NCBI GenBank assembly: GCA_002007465.1
Contig: LNAC01000018.1
Coordinates: 5,769,902-5,833,901 of the forward strand
Origin: Ailurus styani
Lineage: Eukaryota; Chordata; Mammalia; Carnivora; Ailuridae
DNA length: 64,000 bases
Reading direction: 5' to 3'
The position numbers and the translations under genes were made by a program. Numbering within the stretch: the first letter of the stretch is position 1; each line of letters starts with the position of its first letter. Below are positions 1 to 11,652 of this stretch, piece by piece. A model generated the notes under the pieces. It searched no databases, had not been told where the DNA came from, and saw nothing but the letters and a program-made list of their open reading frames with translations.

Positions 1-340
1 AATGTACCTGAAGGAAATATGTATACGAATGTCCACTGCAGTATTCACAACAGCAAACTATTGCAAACAAGATAAAAGTGCATTTATGAATTAGTAGAGA
101 AATTAAATCAGTGGAATATTATATAGGAGTTAAGAGAAATGAACCAAATCTATGTGTCACCATGGACAGCTCTCAAAAAGTTCTAAAAAAGGGCTGCAAA
201 ATGACAGTATGTTATTTATCTATATTATAAAAAATAACACAAAACTGTACTATAAATTTATGTATTCCTATATGTGAAAAAATAGACTATCAAGATTCTT
301 ATCAAATTCATGACAGTAGTCATCTGTAGGGTGGGCAGAA
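1..340 (+). repeat. Degraded L1 3'-end fragment
   Basis: Contains eroded L1 3'-end phrases (GTATTCACAACAGC, GTGGAATATTATATAGGAGT, CCATGGACAGCTCTC). Lies in the TRIP4 intron, antisense to the gene. Confidence 0.6.
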
Positions 341-572
341 ATAGAAGTGTGTATTAGTTTCTCAACCTAAGCACTACTGATGCTTTGTTGTAGAGATTCT
401 CCTGTGTGAAGTAGGATGTTTAGGAGCCTCCTTGGCTTCTACTCACTAGATGCCAGTAGCACCTCTTTGCCCCATGTTGTGACAGCCATATTGCTTTCAG
501 GGCAAAATCAAGAACCACTGGCTAGAGAGAACAAAGAGAATTTCAACATTCTTTGAAGGATTCCTTTATTTC

Positions 573-681
573 ATTTCATTTCATTTTATTTAATCTCTAC
601 ACCTAATATGGGGCTCAAACTCACAACTATGAGATCAAAAGTCACATGTTCTACTGCCTGAGTCAGCCAGGTTTCCCCCCA
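573..681 (-). repeat. Short tRNA-derived SINE (old subtype)
   Basis: Reverse of the short carnivore SINE: TTATTTAATCTCTACACC, then GGGGCTCAAACTCACAAC and CTGAGTCAGCCAGG. Confidence 0.65.
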
Positions 682-824
682 CCATTTATTTTAAAAAAGA
701 AGAAAACACAAAAAATGAAGAAAATACAAAAAATGTTATGAATTGTAATTCTGGGTGGTAAGTACATGGGTCTTCATTACATTAGTCATTATTTTTTCTG
801 TTTTTTTCATCTAAAAAAGCCTAT

Positions 825-1424
825 TTGTGAACTACCATATGATCCAGCAATCCTACTTCTGAGTATACATCCAAAAGGATTAAAAGTAGGGTCCTGAAGA
901 GATAATTGCATACCTATGTTCAGAGCAGCACTATTCACAACAGCCAAAAAGAGAAAGCAACTCAAGTGTATATTGAGGGATGAATGGATAAATAAAATGT
1001 GGTATATACATAAAATGGAATATTATTTAGCCTTAAAAAAGAAGGAAATTCGGTCATATGCAATGACATAAATGAGCCTTGTGAACACTATGTTATGGGA
1101 AATAAGCCAGGCACAAAAAGACAAATACTGTTTGATTCCGCTTAGATGAATTCATAGAAACAGAAAGTAGAATGGTGGTTGACAGGGACTGGAAGGAGGA
1201 GAAAATGGGGAGCTATTTAATGGGTACAGAGTTTCAGCTTTGCAAGATGAAAATGTTCTGGAGATCTATTGCACAACAATATGAAAATACTTTTAATACT
1301 ACTAACCTATACATTTAAAAATGGTTAAGATGGTAAAAAAAACTTAACCAATTGTACATCTTAAGTATGTGCAATTACATATGTATGTTAATTATACCTC
1401 AATAAAGCTTTTTCTAATTTTTAA
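825..1424 (+). repeat. L1M 3' end
   Basis: Classic L1 ORF2-end and 3' UTR phrases: ACCATATGATCCAGCAATCC, GATGAATGGATAAATAAAAT, ATGGAATATTATTTAGCC, AATAAGCCAGGCACAAAAAG. Confidence 0.85.
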
Positions 1425-1605
1425 TTTTTTTTAAAGATTTTATTTATTTATTTGACAGAGAGAGAGAGATTACAAGTAGGCAGAGAGGCAGGCAGAGAGA
1501 GGAGGAAGCAGGCTCCCCGCTGAGCAGGGAGCTCGATCCCAGGATGCTGAGATCATGACCTGAGCGAAGGCAGACACTTAACCCACTGAGCCACCCAGGC
1601 GCCCC
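1425..1605 (-). mobile_element. Caniform SINE (SINEC)
   Basis: Near full-length minus copy, T-tail to GAGCCACCCAGGCGCCCC, at the end of the L1 fragment. Confidence 0.92.
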
Positions 1606-1754
1606 AAAGCTGTTTTTTTAGAAAGACCATTCTTGTTCGTTGAAAAATAAAAAATAGAAAATACAAGAGTATAAAGAGGAAAAATTAAAACACTTATTGT
1701 CATATTACCTGAAGAAACACCAGTTTTAACATTTTCCTTTTAGCCTTCCTATGT

Positions 1755-1779
1755 TTGTGTGTGTGTGTGTGTGTGTGTA
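1755..1779. repeat. (GT)n microsatellite
   Basis: About 12 GT units. Confidence 0.95.
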
Positions 1780-2017
1780 AGTATGTTTGTGTGTATATAG
1801 AATAAGTAATTTTTAAACATAAAAAATCAAACATACATATTTTATTCATGCATTTTTCACTCAATATTTTTTGAGTGTTTGCTCAAATTACGTATTTTAA
1901 AGAACAATTTTATTAGTTGCATGGTATTCTAACAAATGAGGGAATCATAATTAATTTAATCTTTCTCTTACTGTTAAACAGGTGTGTTCAAATTTTCAAG
2001 TTTGTTTGCATGCATTT

Positions 2018-2223
2018 TTATTTTTTAGGATTTATTTATTTATTTTAGAGAGGGAGAGAGTACTGTGTGGAGGAGCAGAGGGAGAGAGAGAGAGAGAGTC
2101 CCACGCTGACTCCCTGCTAACAGTTGGAGGCTGATGTGGGGTTCAATCTCATGACCCTGGGATCATGACCTGAGCTGAAACCAAGAGTTGGTTGCTTAAC
2201 CAACTGAGTCTCCCAGGCACCCA
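2018..2223 (-). mobile_element. SINEC, older copy
   Basis: Flanked by TTTGCATGCATTT on both sides (2005-2017 and 2224-2236). Confidence 0.9.
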
Positions 2224-2310
2224 TTTGCATGCATTTCTGATTACTTTCTTACGTTAGATTTTTTTAATCAAATTAGTAAGTCAAAGGATATGAACACATC
2301 TATGGTTCTT

Positions 2311-2491
2311 TTTTTTCTTTTAAGATTGCATTTGTTTATTTGAGAGAGAGAGAGAGAGAGCACACAGAGGGAGAGAAGCAGATTCCCTGCTGAGCAGGGA
2401 GCCTGATGCGGGACTCAATCCTAGGACCCTGGGAGCATGACTTGAGCCAAACGCAGATGCTTAACAACCGAGCCACCCACGCGCTCCCACT
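2311..2491 (-). mobile_element. SINEC
   Basis: TSD TCTATGGTTCTT at both ends. Confidence 0.92.
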
Positions 2492-2550
2492 TCTATGGTT
2501 CTTGATGTATGCTGCCAAACTGTCCCCCAGAAAGCTAAAACCAATTTACA

Positions 2551-2736
2551 GGGTGCCTGGGTGGCTCAGGCCTTAAGCATCTGCCTTCGGTTCAGGTCAT
2601 GATCGACCCCCGCATCAGGCTCCCTGCTCAGCAAGAAGCCTGCTTCTCCCTCTCCCACTCCCCCTGCTTGTGTTCCCTCTCTCGCTGTGTCTCTCTCCAT
2701 CAAATAAATAAATAAAATCTTAAAACAAAACAAAAC
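2551..2736 (+). mobile_element. SINEC
   Basis: TSD AAAACCAATTTACA (2537-2550, 2737-2750); tail ends in AAAAC repeats. Confidence 0.95.
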
Positions 2737-3261
2737 AAAACCAATTTACACTGCCACCAGTAGTGTACGGGGGGTTCCTGTACAAATACAACTTCATCAT
2801 CACTGAGTATTCTATTTTAAAATTCTTTAACAATTTAAAATTATAGGCAATATCTCAGGGATGTAATCTGTATTTATTTGATAACCAGTAATCAACCATC
2901 CTGGTTTGCGTAGGACTTAAGAAAACCCCAGAAAACTGGACTTTTAACGCTACAACTGAGAAAGTCCTAGGCAATTAAGGTGACAAACTGGTAAAGTTAA
3001 ATATCTTTTAGTGTTTATTGGTCATATGTGTTTTTTATTTTCCTTGTGATGCTTCTCTGCTTATATTACTCTGCTTGGTAAAAGCCTTAAGTTTCTATTC
3101 TTTTCCCTTTAACTTATTATTTTGCAAATACTTTTCCACATTTTTTTTGCATTGTCATCACAGAGTTTTTTCATCAGCTCTCTTCCATCTTAGCATAATT
3201 AACTATTCCCTTCTATTGGGAAATTTAGTTTGTTAAATTTCCTTGATTATAAATATTTCTT

Positions 3262-3452
3262 GGGGCACTTGGGTGGCTCAGTGGGTTAAAGCCTCTGCCT
3301 TTGGCTCAGGTCATGATACCAGGGTCCTGGGATTGAGCCCCACATCGGGCTCCCTGCTCAGCGGGGAGCCTGCTTCCTCCTCTCTCCCTGCCTGCCTCTC
3401 TGCCTACTTGTGATCTCTCTGTCAAATAAATAAATAAAATCTTTAAAAAAAA
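3262..3452 (+). mobile_element. SINEC
   Basis: Head GGGGCACTTGGGTGGCTCAG to tail AAATAAATAAATAAAATCTTT plus an A-run. Confidence 0.92.
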
Positions 3453-3604
3453 ATTCTGCTTACTTCACAGGGCTATTTTGAGAGTCATGAAAAAATATGA
3501 AAAAACTTTAAAAACTAAATGATGATAATGGTGGTGGCAGTAGTAGATGGCACAAAGTAGGAGCACTCTTAATAATAGAATTGTGTGTTCTTTTAGTAAA
3601 AATA

Positions 3605-3606
<2 letters not shown>

Positions 3607-3638
<32 letters not shown>
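3607..3638. repeat. (CA)16 microsatellite
   Basis: Pure CA run. Confidence 0.97.
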
Positions 3639-3640
<2 letters not shown>

Positions 3641-3687
3641 GTTGAAACTGAAGCCCTGGTGACCTTCATTAAATATTTTCCTTTTAG

Positions 3688-3889
3688 GGGCACCTGGGTG
3701 GCTCAGTCGGTTAAGCATCTGCCTTCAGCTGAGGTCATGATCCCCGGGTACTGGGATTGAGCCCCACCCACTGAGCAAGGCTCCTTGCTCAGTGAGGAGT
3801 CTGCTTATCCCTCTCCCTCTGCCCCTCTGCCCCTCTACTCCTCTTGTGCTCTCTCTCTCTCTCAAATAAATAAATAAAATATTTTTAAA
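3688..3889 (+). mobile_element. SINEC
   Basis: Imperfect TSD around TTAAATATTTTCC; inserted just downstream of the CA repeat. Confidence 0.9.
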
Positions 3890-4004
3890 AATTAATATTT
3901 TCCATTTACATATATCTCTTTCTCAATATCATTTCTATCCAAGGTGTCTTTATAATAACTAATCGGCCTGCCAAAAAAATCTACCATATAAAAAGTAATA
4001 GATC

Positions 4005-4240
4005 GGGCACCTGGGTGGCTCAGTGGGTTAAAGCCTCTGTTTTCGGCTCAGGTCATGATCTCAGCGTCCTGGGATGGAGGCCTGCATCGGGCTCTCTGCT
4101 CAGCAGGGAGCCTGCTTCCTCCTCTCCCTGCCTCTCTGCCTGCCTCTCTGCCTACTTGTAATCTCTCTCTGTGTCAAATAAATAAATAAAATCTTTAAAA
4201 AAAAAAAAAAGGTCAACTTCATATAATCTGGTTTAAAAAA
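4005..4240 (+). mobile_element. SINEC with 3' transduced segment
   Basis: TSD AAAAAGTAATAGATC (3990-4004, 4241-4255). Between the SINE A-tail and the duplication lie 24 unique bases (4211-4234) and a second A-run. Confidence 0.9.
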
Positions 4241-4397
4241 AAAAAGTAATAGATCATCATCACTTTCTCCATAAAATGCATGCATTTGTTGAAGAATTGC
4301 CACTCTAGACCAATTTGTACACTTTGCTCTCTGAAACGTATCAGTCACCTCTCCTTTTTCATAGAACTAGAAAAAGATTCATTCCATAAGCACTCAC

Positions 4398-4531
4398 CTT
4401 GGCCAAATCAAAAGGCGTTTTGACCTCCTTGGTTGTGTCAGGTTCAGCAAATGCAGGAACTTCCTGTCTATTTCTTCCTTTCCGCCTACTCCTCTTTAGC
4501 TGGTCTCCTGATTTCTGCCCATCTAACATTT
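4398..4531 (-). CDS. TRIP4: TRIP4 coding exon 3
   Basis: 134 nt. The acceptor is a short pyrimidine tract ending TTTAAAG at 4532. The exon completes the split codon as E, then reads MLDGQKSGDQLKRSRRKGRN...FDLAK and ends at AAG before donor GTGAGT (4397-4392). A (GT)/(AT)/(AC) tract lies only about 25 bp upstream of the acceptor. Confidence 0.94.
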
Positions 4532-4559
4532 CTTTAAAGAGAAAAAAATCATATGTATA

Positions 4560-4619
<60 letters not shown>

Positions 4620-7600
4620 TTTGCACACAGACTGGTAAAAGAGAGCAAGGCTCTCTACAAGAGCACATAGATTGGTGAACTAATAGCTAATAAAGAGAAG
4701 ATGACAGTTAATATTTAAAGTGAAGATATGAAGTCAGGCAGCTTTTTACATTAGCTTTTCCTCTCAAACCAGAATTTAAACCAGAATTTTCAAGATAGTA
4801 AACAATAAAGACTACTGGCTAGGATTAAAATAGTAAATTAAAATCTAATATTTAAGGTTGTATAATAATAAATAATAATGACTTAGATTATTTCATTTGG
4901 TATTTATCTTTTGTATCTTTTAACTAAATAGTTTCTTCTAAATGCTATTTATACTACAATTGGTCAACATTTACTTTCATCCAGGTATACATATAACGGA
5001 AAGTGTTTAATTCATGGATAAATTTTTCAAACTATTCCAAAACCACATTTGTACCTGCAAACAGGCATTTTTGTGGTATTTTCAAAGTTCAAAAAGTCTG
5101 AACTAAAAAAATATTCATTACAGTTGGAGTAGAACTGAACTAAAAATATATATACATATGATTCTGCTTAAGTTGGCTGTGAGGAAATAGCGGTGACAGA
5201 AAATATCAGGTCCTATAAACCAGCCCACTTACCAATATTTCAACCCTCAATTATATTAACTTACCATCTTTTCTGAAGGACTGTTGCAAAAAATCAGAAC
5301 TCAACTCCTGATCATTCTTTTGCCATTTGGTTATAAGTTCCTCTATGAATTGACCTTTTTTGTCCTCATTTCCCTGAAGGAGGTCAGTAACATATTCTCG
5401 TATCTCTTCAGCACTCTCAATTGACAAAACATACCTCAGGAAACAAAAAATAAGTTGTTGAAACAAGACCTGCTTACGCTGTCTTCCAATAATCACAAAA
5501 GAAATCAACCATTCATTAATCCATTAAAGTGGATTGTGCCAAATTCTATGCTACATGCTAGGGATATAAATTAGATTAGGACAAGAATCCTGACCTCAAG
5601 TAGTTCCTAATCTAACCGTCATATAATTTTGTTAGAAGATTAGAATTAATGTTTTGAAGATAGGCTTGTGGAGCTGTCTTTAACATAGGAATACTTTCTC
5701 TAAGTACATATCTGCAGTCATTATATTTTCCTAGGAATACAAGACTTAATCTTTACACTACAAAACCTAAAATGTCTTTTTTGCTAAAATTGAGTGTATA
5801 TGACAATCTAACCAATTATTGATTTAATATTCTCAAAAATTGGGGTGCCTGGGTGGCTCAGTCATTAAGCGTCTGCCTTCAGCTCAGGTCATGATCCCAA
5901 GTTCCTAAGATTGAGCCCCGAATCAGGCTCCCTGCTCAGTGGGAAGCCTGCTTCTCTCTCTCCCACTCTGCCTGCTTGTATTCCCCCCCCCCTCTCTCTC
6001 TCTCTGTCAAATAAATAAAATCTTTTTTAAAAGTTCTCAAAAATTATAAATCAGGGCAACTGGCTGGCTCAGTTGGTAGAGCATGTGACTCTTGATCTTG
6101 GGACTCAGTTTGAGCTCCACGTTGGGTATAGAGATTACTTCAAAGAAAATAAAATCTTTTTTTTTTTTTTTAAAGATTTTATTTATTCACTTGACACAGA
6201 GAGAGAGATTACAAGTAGGCAGAGAGGCAGGCAGAGAGAGGAGAGAGGAGGAAGCAGGCTCCCTGCTGAGCAGAGAGCCTGATGTGGGCCTCGATCCCAG
6301 GACCCTGGGATCATGACCTGAGCCGAAGGCAGCGGCTTTAACCCACTGAGCCACCCAGGCGCCCAAGAAAATAAAATCTTAAAAAAAAATTACAAATAAA
6401 GATTAGCATTACACTAGAATAAGCAGATCTATTTTGAGGAAATGTTATAAAGGGTTCCCTGAAGTGAAATGGGCTAACAGTTCAAGTCAGTATAACTTTT
6501 CTAAAAATTGACAGGCCAATATATTAGAAGTGCCTTAAAAATAACTGGGTAATTCCATTTATAGGACTCTACAGGAAATTTTATGCAATAAGTTGACTGT
6601 ATCACTATTTGAATTAATGAAAAACTAGAAGCTATTTAAAACATCCATTGATGGGAAAAACTAATGAATTCAAGCTTTTGGACTTTATAAAATGTGATAT
6701 GCCACCACTAAAAGTAAAATTTATGAATAATTATTATTGACCTGACAAAAATGCTTTCATATAATGGTAAGTGAAATAACAGGATAGAATGTAGAGCATA
6801 TCATAGCAATATCAATTGCTAAAAGAAATGTGTTTATCCATATACTTACGTGTAGGAAAAAGGCCAGAAGATTATACACTAAAATGATTACCACTGCGTG
6901 ATATGATTAAAGAGAGCTTATTTTTTCCTCTAAGATGCGTATGTTTTGAAAATAGATTACAATATGCGTAAGAAAAACACTAAGAGAGAAACAATGATTA
7001 CCTCTGGGTTGTGATATTATGGTAATTGTGGTTTCCTCTTTCTGATTTTTTTTGGTTTCCTTGTTACACCAAGGAAAGAAAGAATTGAAAAAATAACTTG
7101 TAAATTGGTGGCTCAGTCATTAAGCATCTGCCTTTGGCTCAGGTCATGATCCCAGGCTCCTGGGGTCGAGCCCTGCCTCAGGCTCCCTGCTTGGCAGGAA
7201 GCCTGCTTCTCCCTATCCCACTCCCCCTGCTTGTGTTCCCTCTCTTGCTGTGTCTCTCTCTCTGTCAAATAAATAAATAAAATCTTAGAAAAAAAAAACT
7301 TGTAAATTAACATATCAGACCATGAAAGCATTATAAGATCTGAATGAACTGTAATTCAGACATACTTGTATTGGGTACAAGAAAAATTATAATAATGCTA
7401 TATTCCTTTAAATTAAAATAAAATCACATTATTGTACCATCAGTAGTAGCACATGAACTAGGTTTTTTTCCTAATGTGGTGGTACATTTGCAGAGTTATG
7501 ATCTACAGGTGAATAAACCTATGCCTTTAGGCCTCATAAAGAGCATCTTCTAATCCACCATATATTAGAAAGACACAATTGTTTTTCAGGACTTTTACAG

Positions 7601-10254
7601 TTTAATTAACTTGACCCCCAAACTTAGAAGCCCCATCAAAAGATTAATTGCTACCAAGTTCTCACAGAAGGAACTGGAAGAAACCTCAGGGGATCATTTA
7701 ACCATGGAGTATCCAAACCACTAGGGAAATATTTAAAGACTTCCAAAAACATTTGAATAAATGTTATTTTAATTATTTAACAAAGTATGATAAGGAAAAG
7801 CATACATCCAAATGTGTTATATACAAAATCTTATCAAAATAGGGTCATCCAAAATATGAGCGAAGGCAGATTGTAGAGCAAAGTTCATTTTGCTAATCCT
7901 GTGTACAAATATTAATATTCCATAAATGTATCACTGATTAGGAAGATAGTAGTTCTGTGTTGCTTGTAAGGATTTAGGCCACTTATGCCAAGTTTTTCAA
8001 GTTAGCACACTACCATAGTACTAATTTTCAATTAAATACTAAGCAAAGCACAGCAAATATACACAAAAATGCTTTGATCATGGATCATAGCCTGTTGAAC
8101 AATAACTAGTAAAAACCTAGTAAGTCAAATGAGTTCAAATAGAATTATATTATAGGTAGCTTCAGTGCCTTTTTTTCAGTTTTGAACAATTCTTGTAGAA
8201 CTTATCTATGAGTATAAAAAATGCAAGCAGGTATTTAGCCATACTTAATGCTTCAACTATAAAATTTAAATTTATGATCACTGTTCTTTAAAGGGTGTGA
8301 GTAAGTTTAATTGAGAAAAATCTAAGGCTTCAAAATGAGCTGTTAAACCACAATCTATGAAAATTAGAATTTTCTTCATACTGTGTAAGTAGACAAGATA
8401 CAAATGGATACTGAGACTGAGAAGACTGCATCTAACCATACTGCATTTTTGATCCATCAAAAATAGCCTCAATATTTGTGTTTTGTTTTGTTTTGTGTTA
8501 ACCGAGTGACTTTTTTTGTTTCCGTTTGGTGTATTTGCAAAGTTTCATTATCTCATTTGACAGCATTCCACTGCTTTAAAAAAATGTTTGAGGGCTCCTG
8601 GGTGGCTCAGTGGGTTAAAGCCTCTGCCTTCAGCTGAGGTCATGATCTCAGGGTCCTGGGATCGAGGTACGCATCAGGGTCCCTGCTCAGCAGGGAGCCT
8701 GCTTCCTCCTCTCTCTGCCTACTTGTAATCTCTCTCTGTCAAATAAATAAATAAAAATCTTTAAAAAAATAAAAATAAAAAATTTTTGAAAGGTACTTAA
8801 TCTGATCTTGCCATCAAACAAGGGTAAAGATAAGGTATGCGGGCGCCTGGGTGGCTCAGTGGGTTAAAGCCGCTGCCTTCGGCTCAGGTCATGATCCCAG
8901 AGTCCTGGGATCGAGGCCCACATCCGGCTCTCTGCTCAGCAGGGATCCTGCTTCCTCCTCTCTCCTCTCTCTCTGCCTGCCTCTCTGCCTACTTGTAATC
9001 TCTCTGTGTCAAATGAATAAATAAAATCTTTAAAAAAAAAAAAAAGAAAGAAAAGATAAGGCATACAATTTGGCAGGTTTTTTTTATCTTATAGTTTATT
9101 CCAATGTTTAAAACAAAAACCTTTAAAACAGGCTTTCTTAATTCTCTCCTTGCCAGCTGTTTTCTCCCAACTCAGAAACTCACTTCCTACAAAAGCCCTA
9201 GAAATAGCTAGCAACTTAGGTTTCACCATCTATGAACAAGGAATCAAATCAAGAAACACTTTCAGGTTCTTTGATCGAGTCCAATTTTTGTATAAGTCTT
9301 TCCTTCGCTGGAACACTGCACTTCCACCTACCCACCCTTTAGCTCTCAGGTTAGTCATCCCTTGAAGTAAACCTTCCAAGTTTCTAAAACCTTAGTGGGA
9401 GTACTTTCCTTCGTGCTCCCACAACACCTTACATTTCCCCCACTCATCAACCAGGCAGAACCCAATGGTCTCAGTCGTCTTTGTTGCCCCAGCACCAATT
9501 ATATAGTGCAACAAACATGATAAATCAACTGAAAGCAAATACTAAATTATGTTACCATCTCCACTTCATAAGAATTATAAAATATGAAAGATAAGCTCTG
9601 CTAATTATTCATTTTATAGACGCAGAAACAAAGGTGTAGAGAGGGAAATTAAAATGCTAAGGTTCCAAAACTGGTAAATGACAACAGAAAATAGAACTTG
9701 GGACTCCTCGGTCAAAAGCTATTTACACCTTACCACCGCAGCCTCAATTTAAAGTCCAGGGCCTGTTTGACACAACCCATATCGGGCAAACTAAAACGCT
9801 CAGAACAAGGGATTTCTGGAAAAACAATTTGGCTTGCTCCTTCCCTCCAGAATTTTTAAGGAAACTGGCTCCCAGGACAGTTTTAGAGGTCTAATTGTCA
9901 GAGATTTGGCCTTTTCCTAAGGAAAAAAGGTCCCACCGGCCGACTGGATAGCCTGACACAGTATGCCTGAACCTATCTCATTTGTATCTCAACTGTAAAG
10001 CCGGAGGTCAAAAGTCCGCGCCTAGAAACCGATAACAGCCTTTTATCCTAATTCTCCACTCTCATCAACTTTTTAGTCCTCCCCGCTTCCCCTTTCGTTC
10101 AGTCAGTGCACATCCCAGAGCTCCGTCCCGCCTGGGACCCCAACCGGTCTCACTGCATGATCTCCTCGCTGACATCCAGGCCGAAAGTTTTCCGCAACTG
10201 CTGGGTGCACCAGCCCACCAGCTGCTCCCGGGACGCCGCCCCAGCCACCGCCAT
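4398..10254 (-). CDS. TRIP4: TRIP4 (ASC-1), coding exons 1-3, 3' part outside window
   Basis: CDS join on the minus strand: 10254-10154, 5434-5265, 4531-4398 (101+170+134 nt = 135 codons, ending in phase 0 at a donor). The product begins MAVAGAASREQLVGWCTQQL and continues through YVLSIESAEEIREYVTDLLQ and LDGQKSGDQLKR, which I recognise as the N-terminus of activating signal cointegrator 1. All junctions are canonical GT/AG and join in frame. Known role: TRIP4 is the scaffold of the ASC-1 complex with ASCC1-3. It acts as a nuclear receptor coactivator and in ribosome-collision and alkylation-damage responses. Its C2HC5 zinc finger and C-terminal ASCH domain are encoded by exons beyond the left edge; I see no further TRIP4 exon at 1-4390. 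The region seen is the helical N-terminal part and a basic linker. An in-frame extension upstream of the ATG exists to about 10434, but the chosen start matches the family and has an A at -3 and G at +4. Confidence 0.95.
4555..4619. repeat. Composite (GT)n(AT)n(AC)n microsatellite
   Basis: Self-complementary GT/AT/AC tract in TRIP4 intron 2, about 25 bp upstream of the exon 3 acceptor on the minus strand. Confidence 0.97.
4620..5258 (-). other. TRIP4 intron 2, no recognised element
   Basis: AT-rich sequence between exons 2 and 3 outside the microsatellite; I see no repeat or conserved motif. Confidence 0.6.
5265..5434 (-). CDS. TRIP4: TRIP4 coding exon 2
   Basis: 170 nt. The acceptor ends ...CCTGAG at 5435, and the exon opens G TAT GTT TTG (Y V L). 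It ends GAT G followed by donor GTAAGT at 5264-5259. It encodes about 56 residues including IREYVTDLLQ and ELITKWQKNDQEL, typical of TRIP4. Confidence 0.95.
5842..6033 (+). mobile_element. SINEC
   Basis: TSD TTCTCAAAAATT both sides. Confidence 0.92.
6054..6391 (+). repeat. Short tRNA-Lys SINE, split by a younger SINE
   Basis: GGGCAACTGGCTGGCTCAGTTGGTAGAGCATG... to AATAAAATCTT plus an A-run. The tRNA-like body is interrupted at 6159-6364. Confidence 0.85.
6159..6364 (-). mobile_element. SINEC nested in a short SINE
   Basis: TSD AAGAAAATAAAATCTT at 6143-6158 and 6365-6380. Confidence 0.95.
6392..7106 (-). other. TRIP4 intron 1, no recognised element
   Basis: Unique AT-rich intronic sequence; nothing recognisable. 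Confidence 0.55.
7107..7296 (+). mobile_element. SINEC, slightly 5' truncated
   Basis: Starts at GGTGGCTCAG without the GCGCCTGG head; TSD AACTTGTAAATT at both ends. Confidence 0.92.
7310..8590 (-). other. TRIP4 intron 1, no recognised element
   Basis: About 1.3 kb of AT-rich unique sequence. No repeat, exon or RNA gene is recognised. Confidence 0.55.
8592..8785 (+). mobile_element. SINEC
   Basis: Head GGGCTCCTGGGTGGCTCAGTG to the A-rich tail. Confidence 0.92.
8840..9050 (+). mobile_element. SINEC
   Basis: Slightly diverged TSD AAAGATAAGGTATGC / AAAGATAAGGCATAC. Confidence 0.93.
9595..9735 (-). repeat. MIR remnant
   Basis: Reverse MIR-like order: CATTTTATAGACGCAGAAAC, GTAGAGAGG, then ...AGAACTTGGGACTCC. 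Degraded. Confidence 0.4.
10154..10254 (-). CDS. TRIP4: TRIP4 coding exon 1
   Basis: Encodes residues 1-33 and two bases of Q34. ATG is at 10254-10252 in the context AAAAATGG. The donor GTGAGA starts at 10153; the split codon CA|G is completed by exon 2. Confidence 0.95.
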
Positions 10255-10445
10255 TTTTCCCAGCCGGAACCAGCTAGGCTCCAACAGCCCCACGTCCTGC
10301 GCGGGACTAGTCCCCTTTGCAACACAGACCTCGCTCGCGCGGGTTCCGCCGTCTGCACCGCCCCTCGCAGTGGCACCGCCCCCAGCACGGATCCCTCCCA
10401 CTCCTGCCGCCTCCTCTTTCCCGCTTCCTGACATTGTTTAAGCTG
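10255..10445 (-). promoter_or_regulatory. TRIP4: TRIP4 promoter / 5' UTR region (GC-rich)
   Basis: GC- and CpG-rich segment immediately upstream of the TRIP4 ATG. A perfect E2F-type TTTCCCGC lies at 10417-10424 next to a GGAAGC-type ETS core (minus strand). No TATA box is evident, so dispersed initiation is inferred. The exact start site cannot be read from sequence alone. Overlapping open frames on both strands here result from base composition. Confidence 0.6.
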
Positions 10446-10970
10446 GTACCAGAGCTCATCTGCTCGAGATTTTTCTGCATCGTTAGATGTAGGGCTTGGG
10501 AATCGAGAATTCTGCTGAGAAGACAGTACAAATACCTATAACAACTGCAGCCGAGGAAAAGATAAAACTGTTAATCCGAGAGGCCAGCCTTTAAATTATT
10601 CTGGTTTTATGTAAAACATTTAAAATCGCGCTCGCTGTCTTATAGGTTCTTCATTCCCATTAGGCTATGTAGACTAAGTAATTACATTAAATGGATCCTG
10701 CTTCACCTTTTTATGCTACTGTTTTCATTGACATAAATAATCAAAATCATATGAGTATATTGATTTACATTGGGTGTAGATTGTCTTTGTTATTAATTTG
10801 GAAAACATGATTTTCTAGCTTTAAAAAAACCTCAAATACTCTGCTCATTAATAGTGAGTACAAATTTTGCTTCTTCATAGAAATCTGCTACTTTTCATAT
10901 TAATATAACATATGCAAATTGTTTACCTGTTTGTATCTATTCAGTTCCCACAATTTAAATGTTAATGTCT
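10446..10970. other. TRIP4-PCLAF intergenic DNA, no recognised element
   Basis: GC content falls off from the TRIP4 island; no repeat is recognised. Confidence 0.55.
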
Positions 10971-11170
10971 GGGGATGCCTGGGTGGCTCAATCAGTTAAG
11001 TGACTGCCTGCAGCTGCGGTCCTGATCCCAGAGTTTGGGTCAAGTCCCACATGGGGGCTTCTTGCTCAGCGGGGAGCCTGCTTCTCCCTCTGCCTGCCGC
11101 TCCTCCTGCTTGCGCTTCCTCGCTCTCTCTGACAAATAAATAGATAAAATCTTTAAAAAAAAAATAAAAA
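10971..11170 (+). mobile_element. SINEC, first of a tandem pair
   Basis: The outer TSD AAATGTTAATGTCT / AAATGTTAACATCT (10957-10970, 11342-11355) encloses two SINEs head to tail. Confidence 0.9.
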
Positions 11171-11341
11171 GGGGCTGGTGGGTGGCTCAGTCCTTAAGCG
11201 TCTGCCTACCCCTCAGGCTCCCTGCTCAGCAGGAAGCCTGCTTCCCCCTCTCCTACTCCCCCTGCTTGTGTTCCCGCACTCCGTGTGTCTCTGTCAAATA
11301 AATAAATAAATAAAATCTTTAAAAAAATAAAAAATAAAAAG
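11171..11341 (+). mobile_element. SINEC, second of a tandem pair
   Basis: Inserted in the A-tail of the preceding SINE; internal deletion between TCTGCCT and CTCAGGCTCC. Confidence 0.9.
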
Positions 11342-11652
11342 AAATGTTAACATCTTGAAGACAGAGACTATGACGAGATTGTTTTTACAGCAGGACTTAG
11401 TACATCATATAAATTATGATGAAATTATTAGGTCCTCAAGAATATTCTTAAAAATATTCTTTTTACATAAAGCATAGGTTAATGATTGTAATCTCTAGTT
11501 TGTAATGTATGTACTGTAATACCATGCCATTTACAGATTATCATTAAAATGCACTTCTGCCTGAGCAAAGCAAGCACACCTATTTAACATGACTCAAAGA
11601 TATTCTTTTGTATAAATTTAGGCAGATACTTCATACATATGTACTACAACTT

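Noticed and set aside
3508..3693. Frame of repeated C/V residues
   Set aside because: Translation of a CA microsatellite.
10065..10541. Several 74-111 codon frames around TRIP4 exon 1
   Set aside because: Shadows of a GC-rich first exon and promoter; only the frame starting at 10254 matches a known protein.
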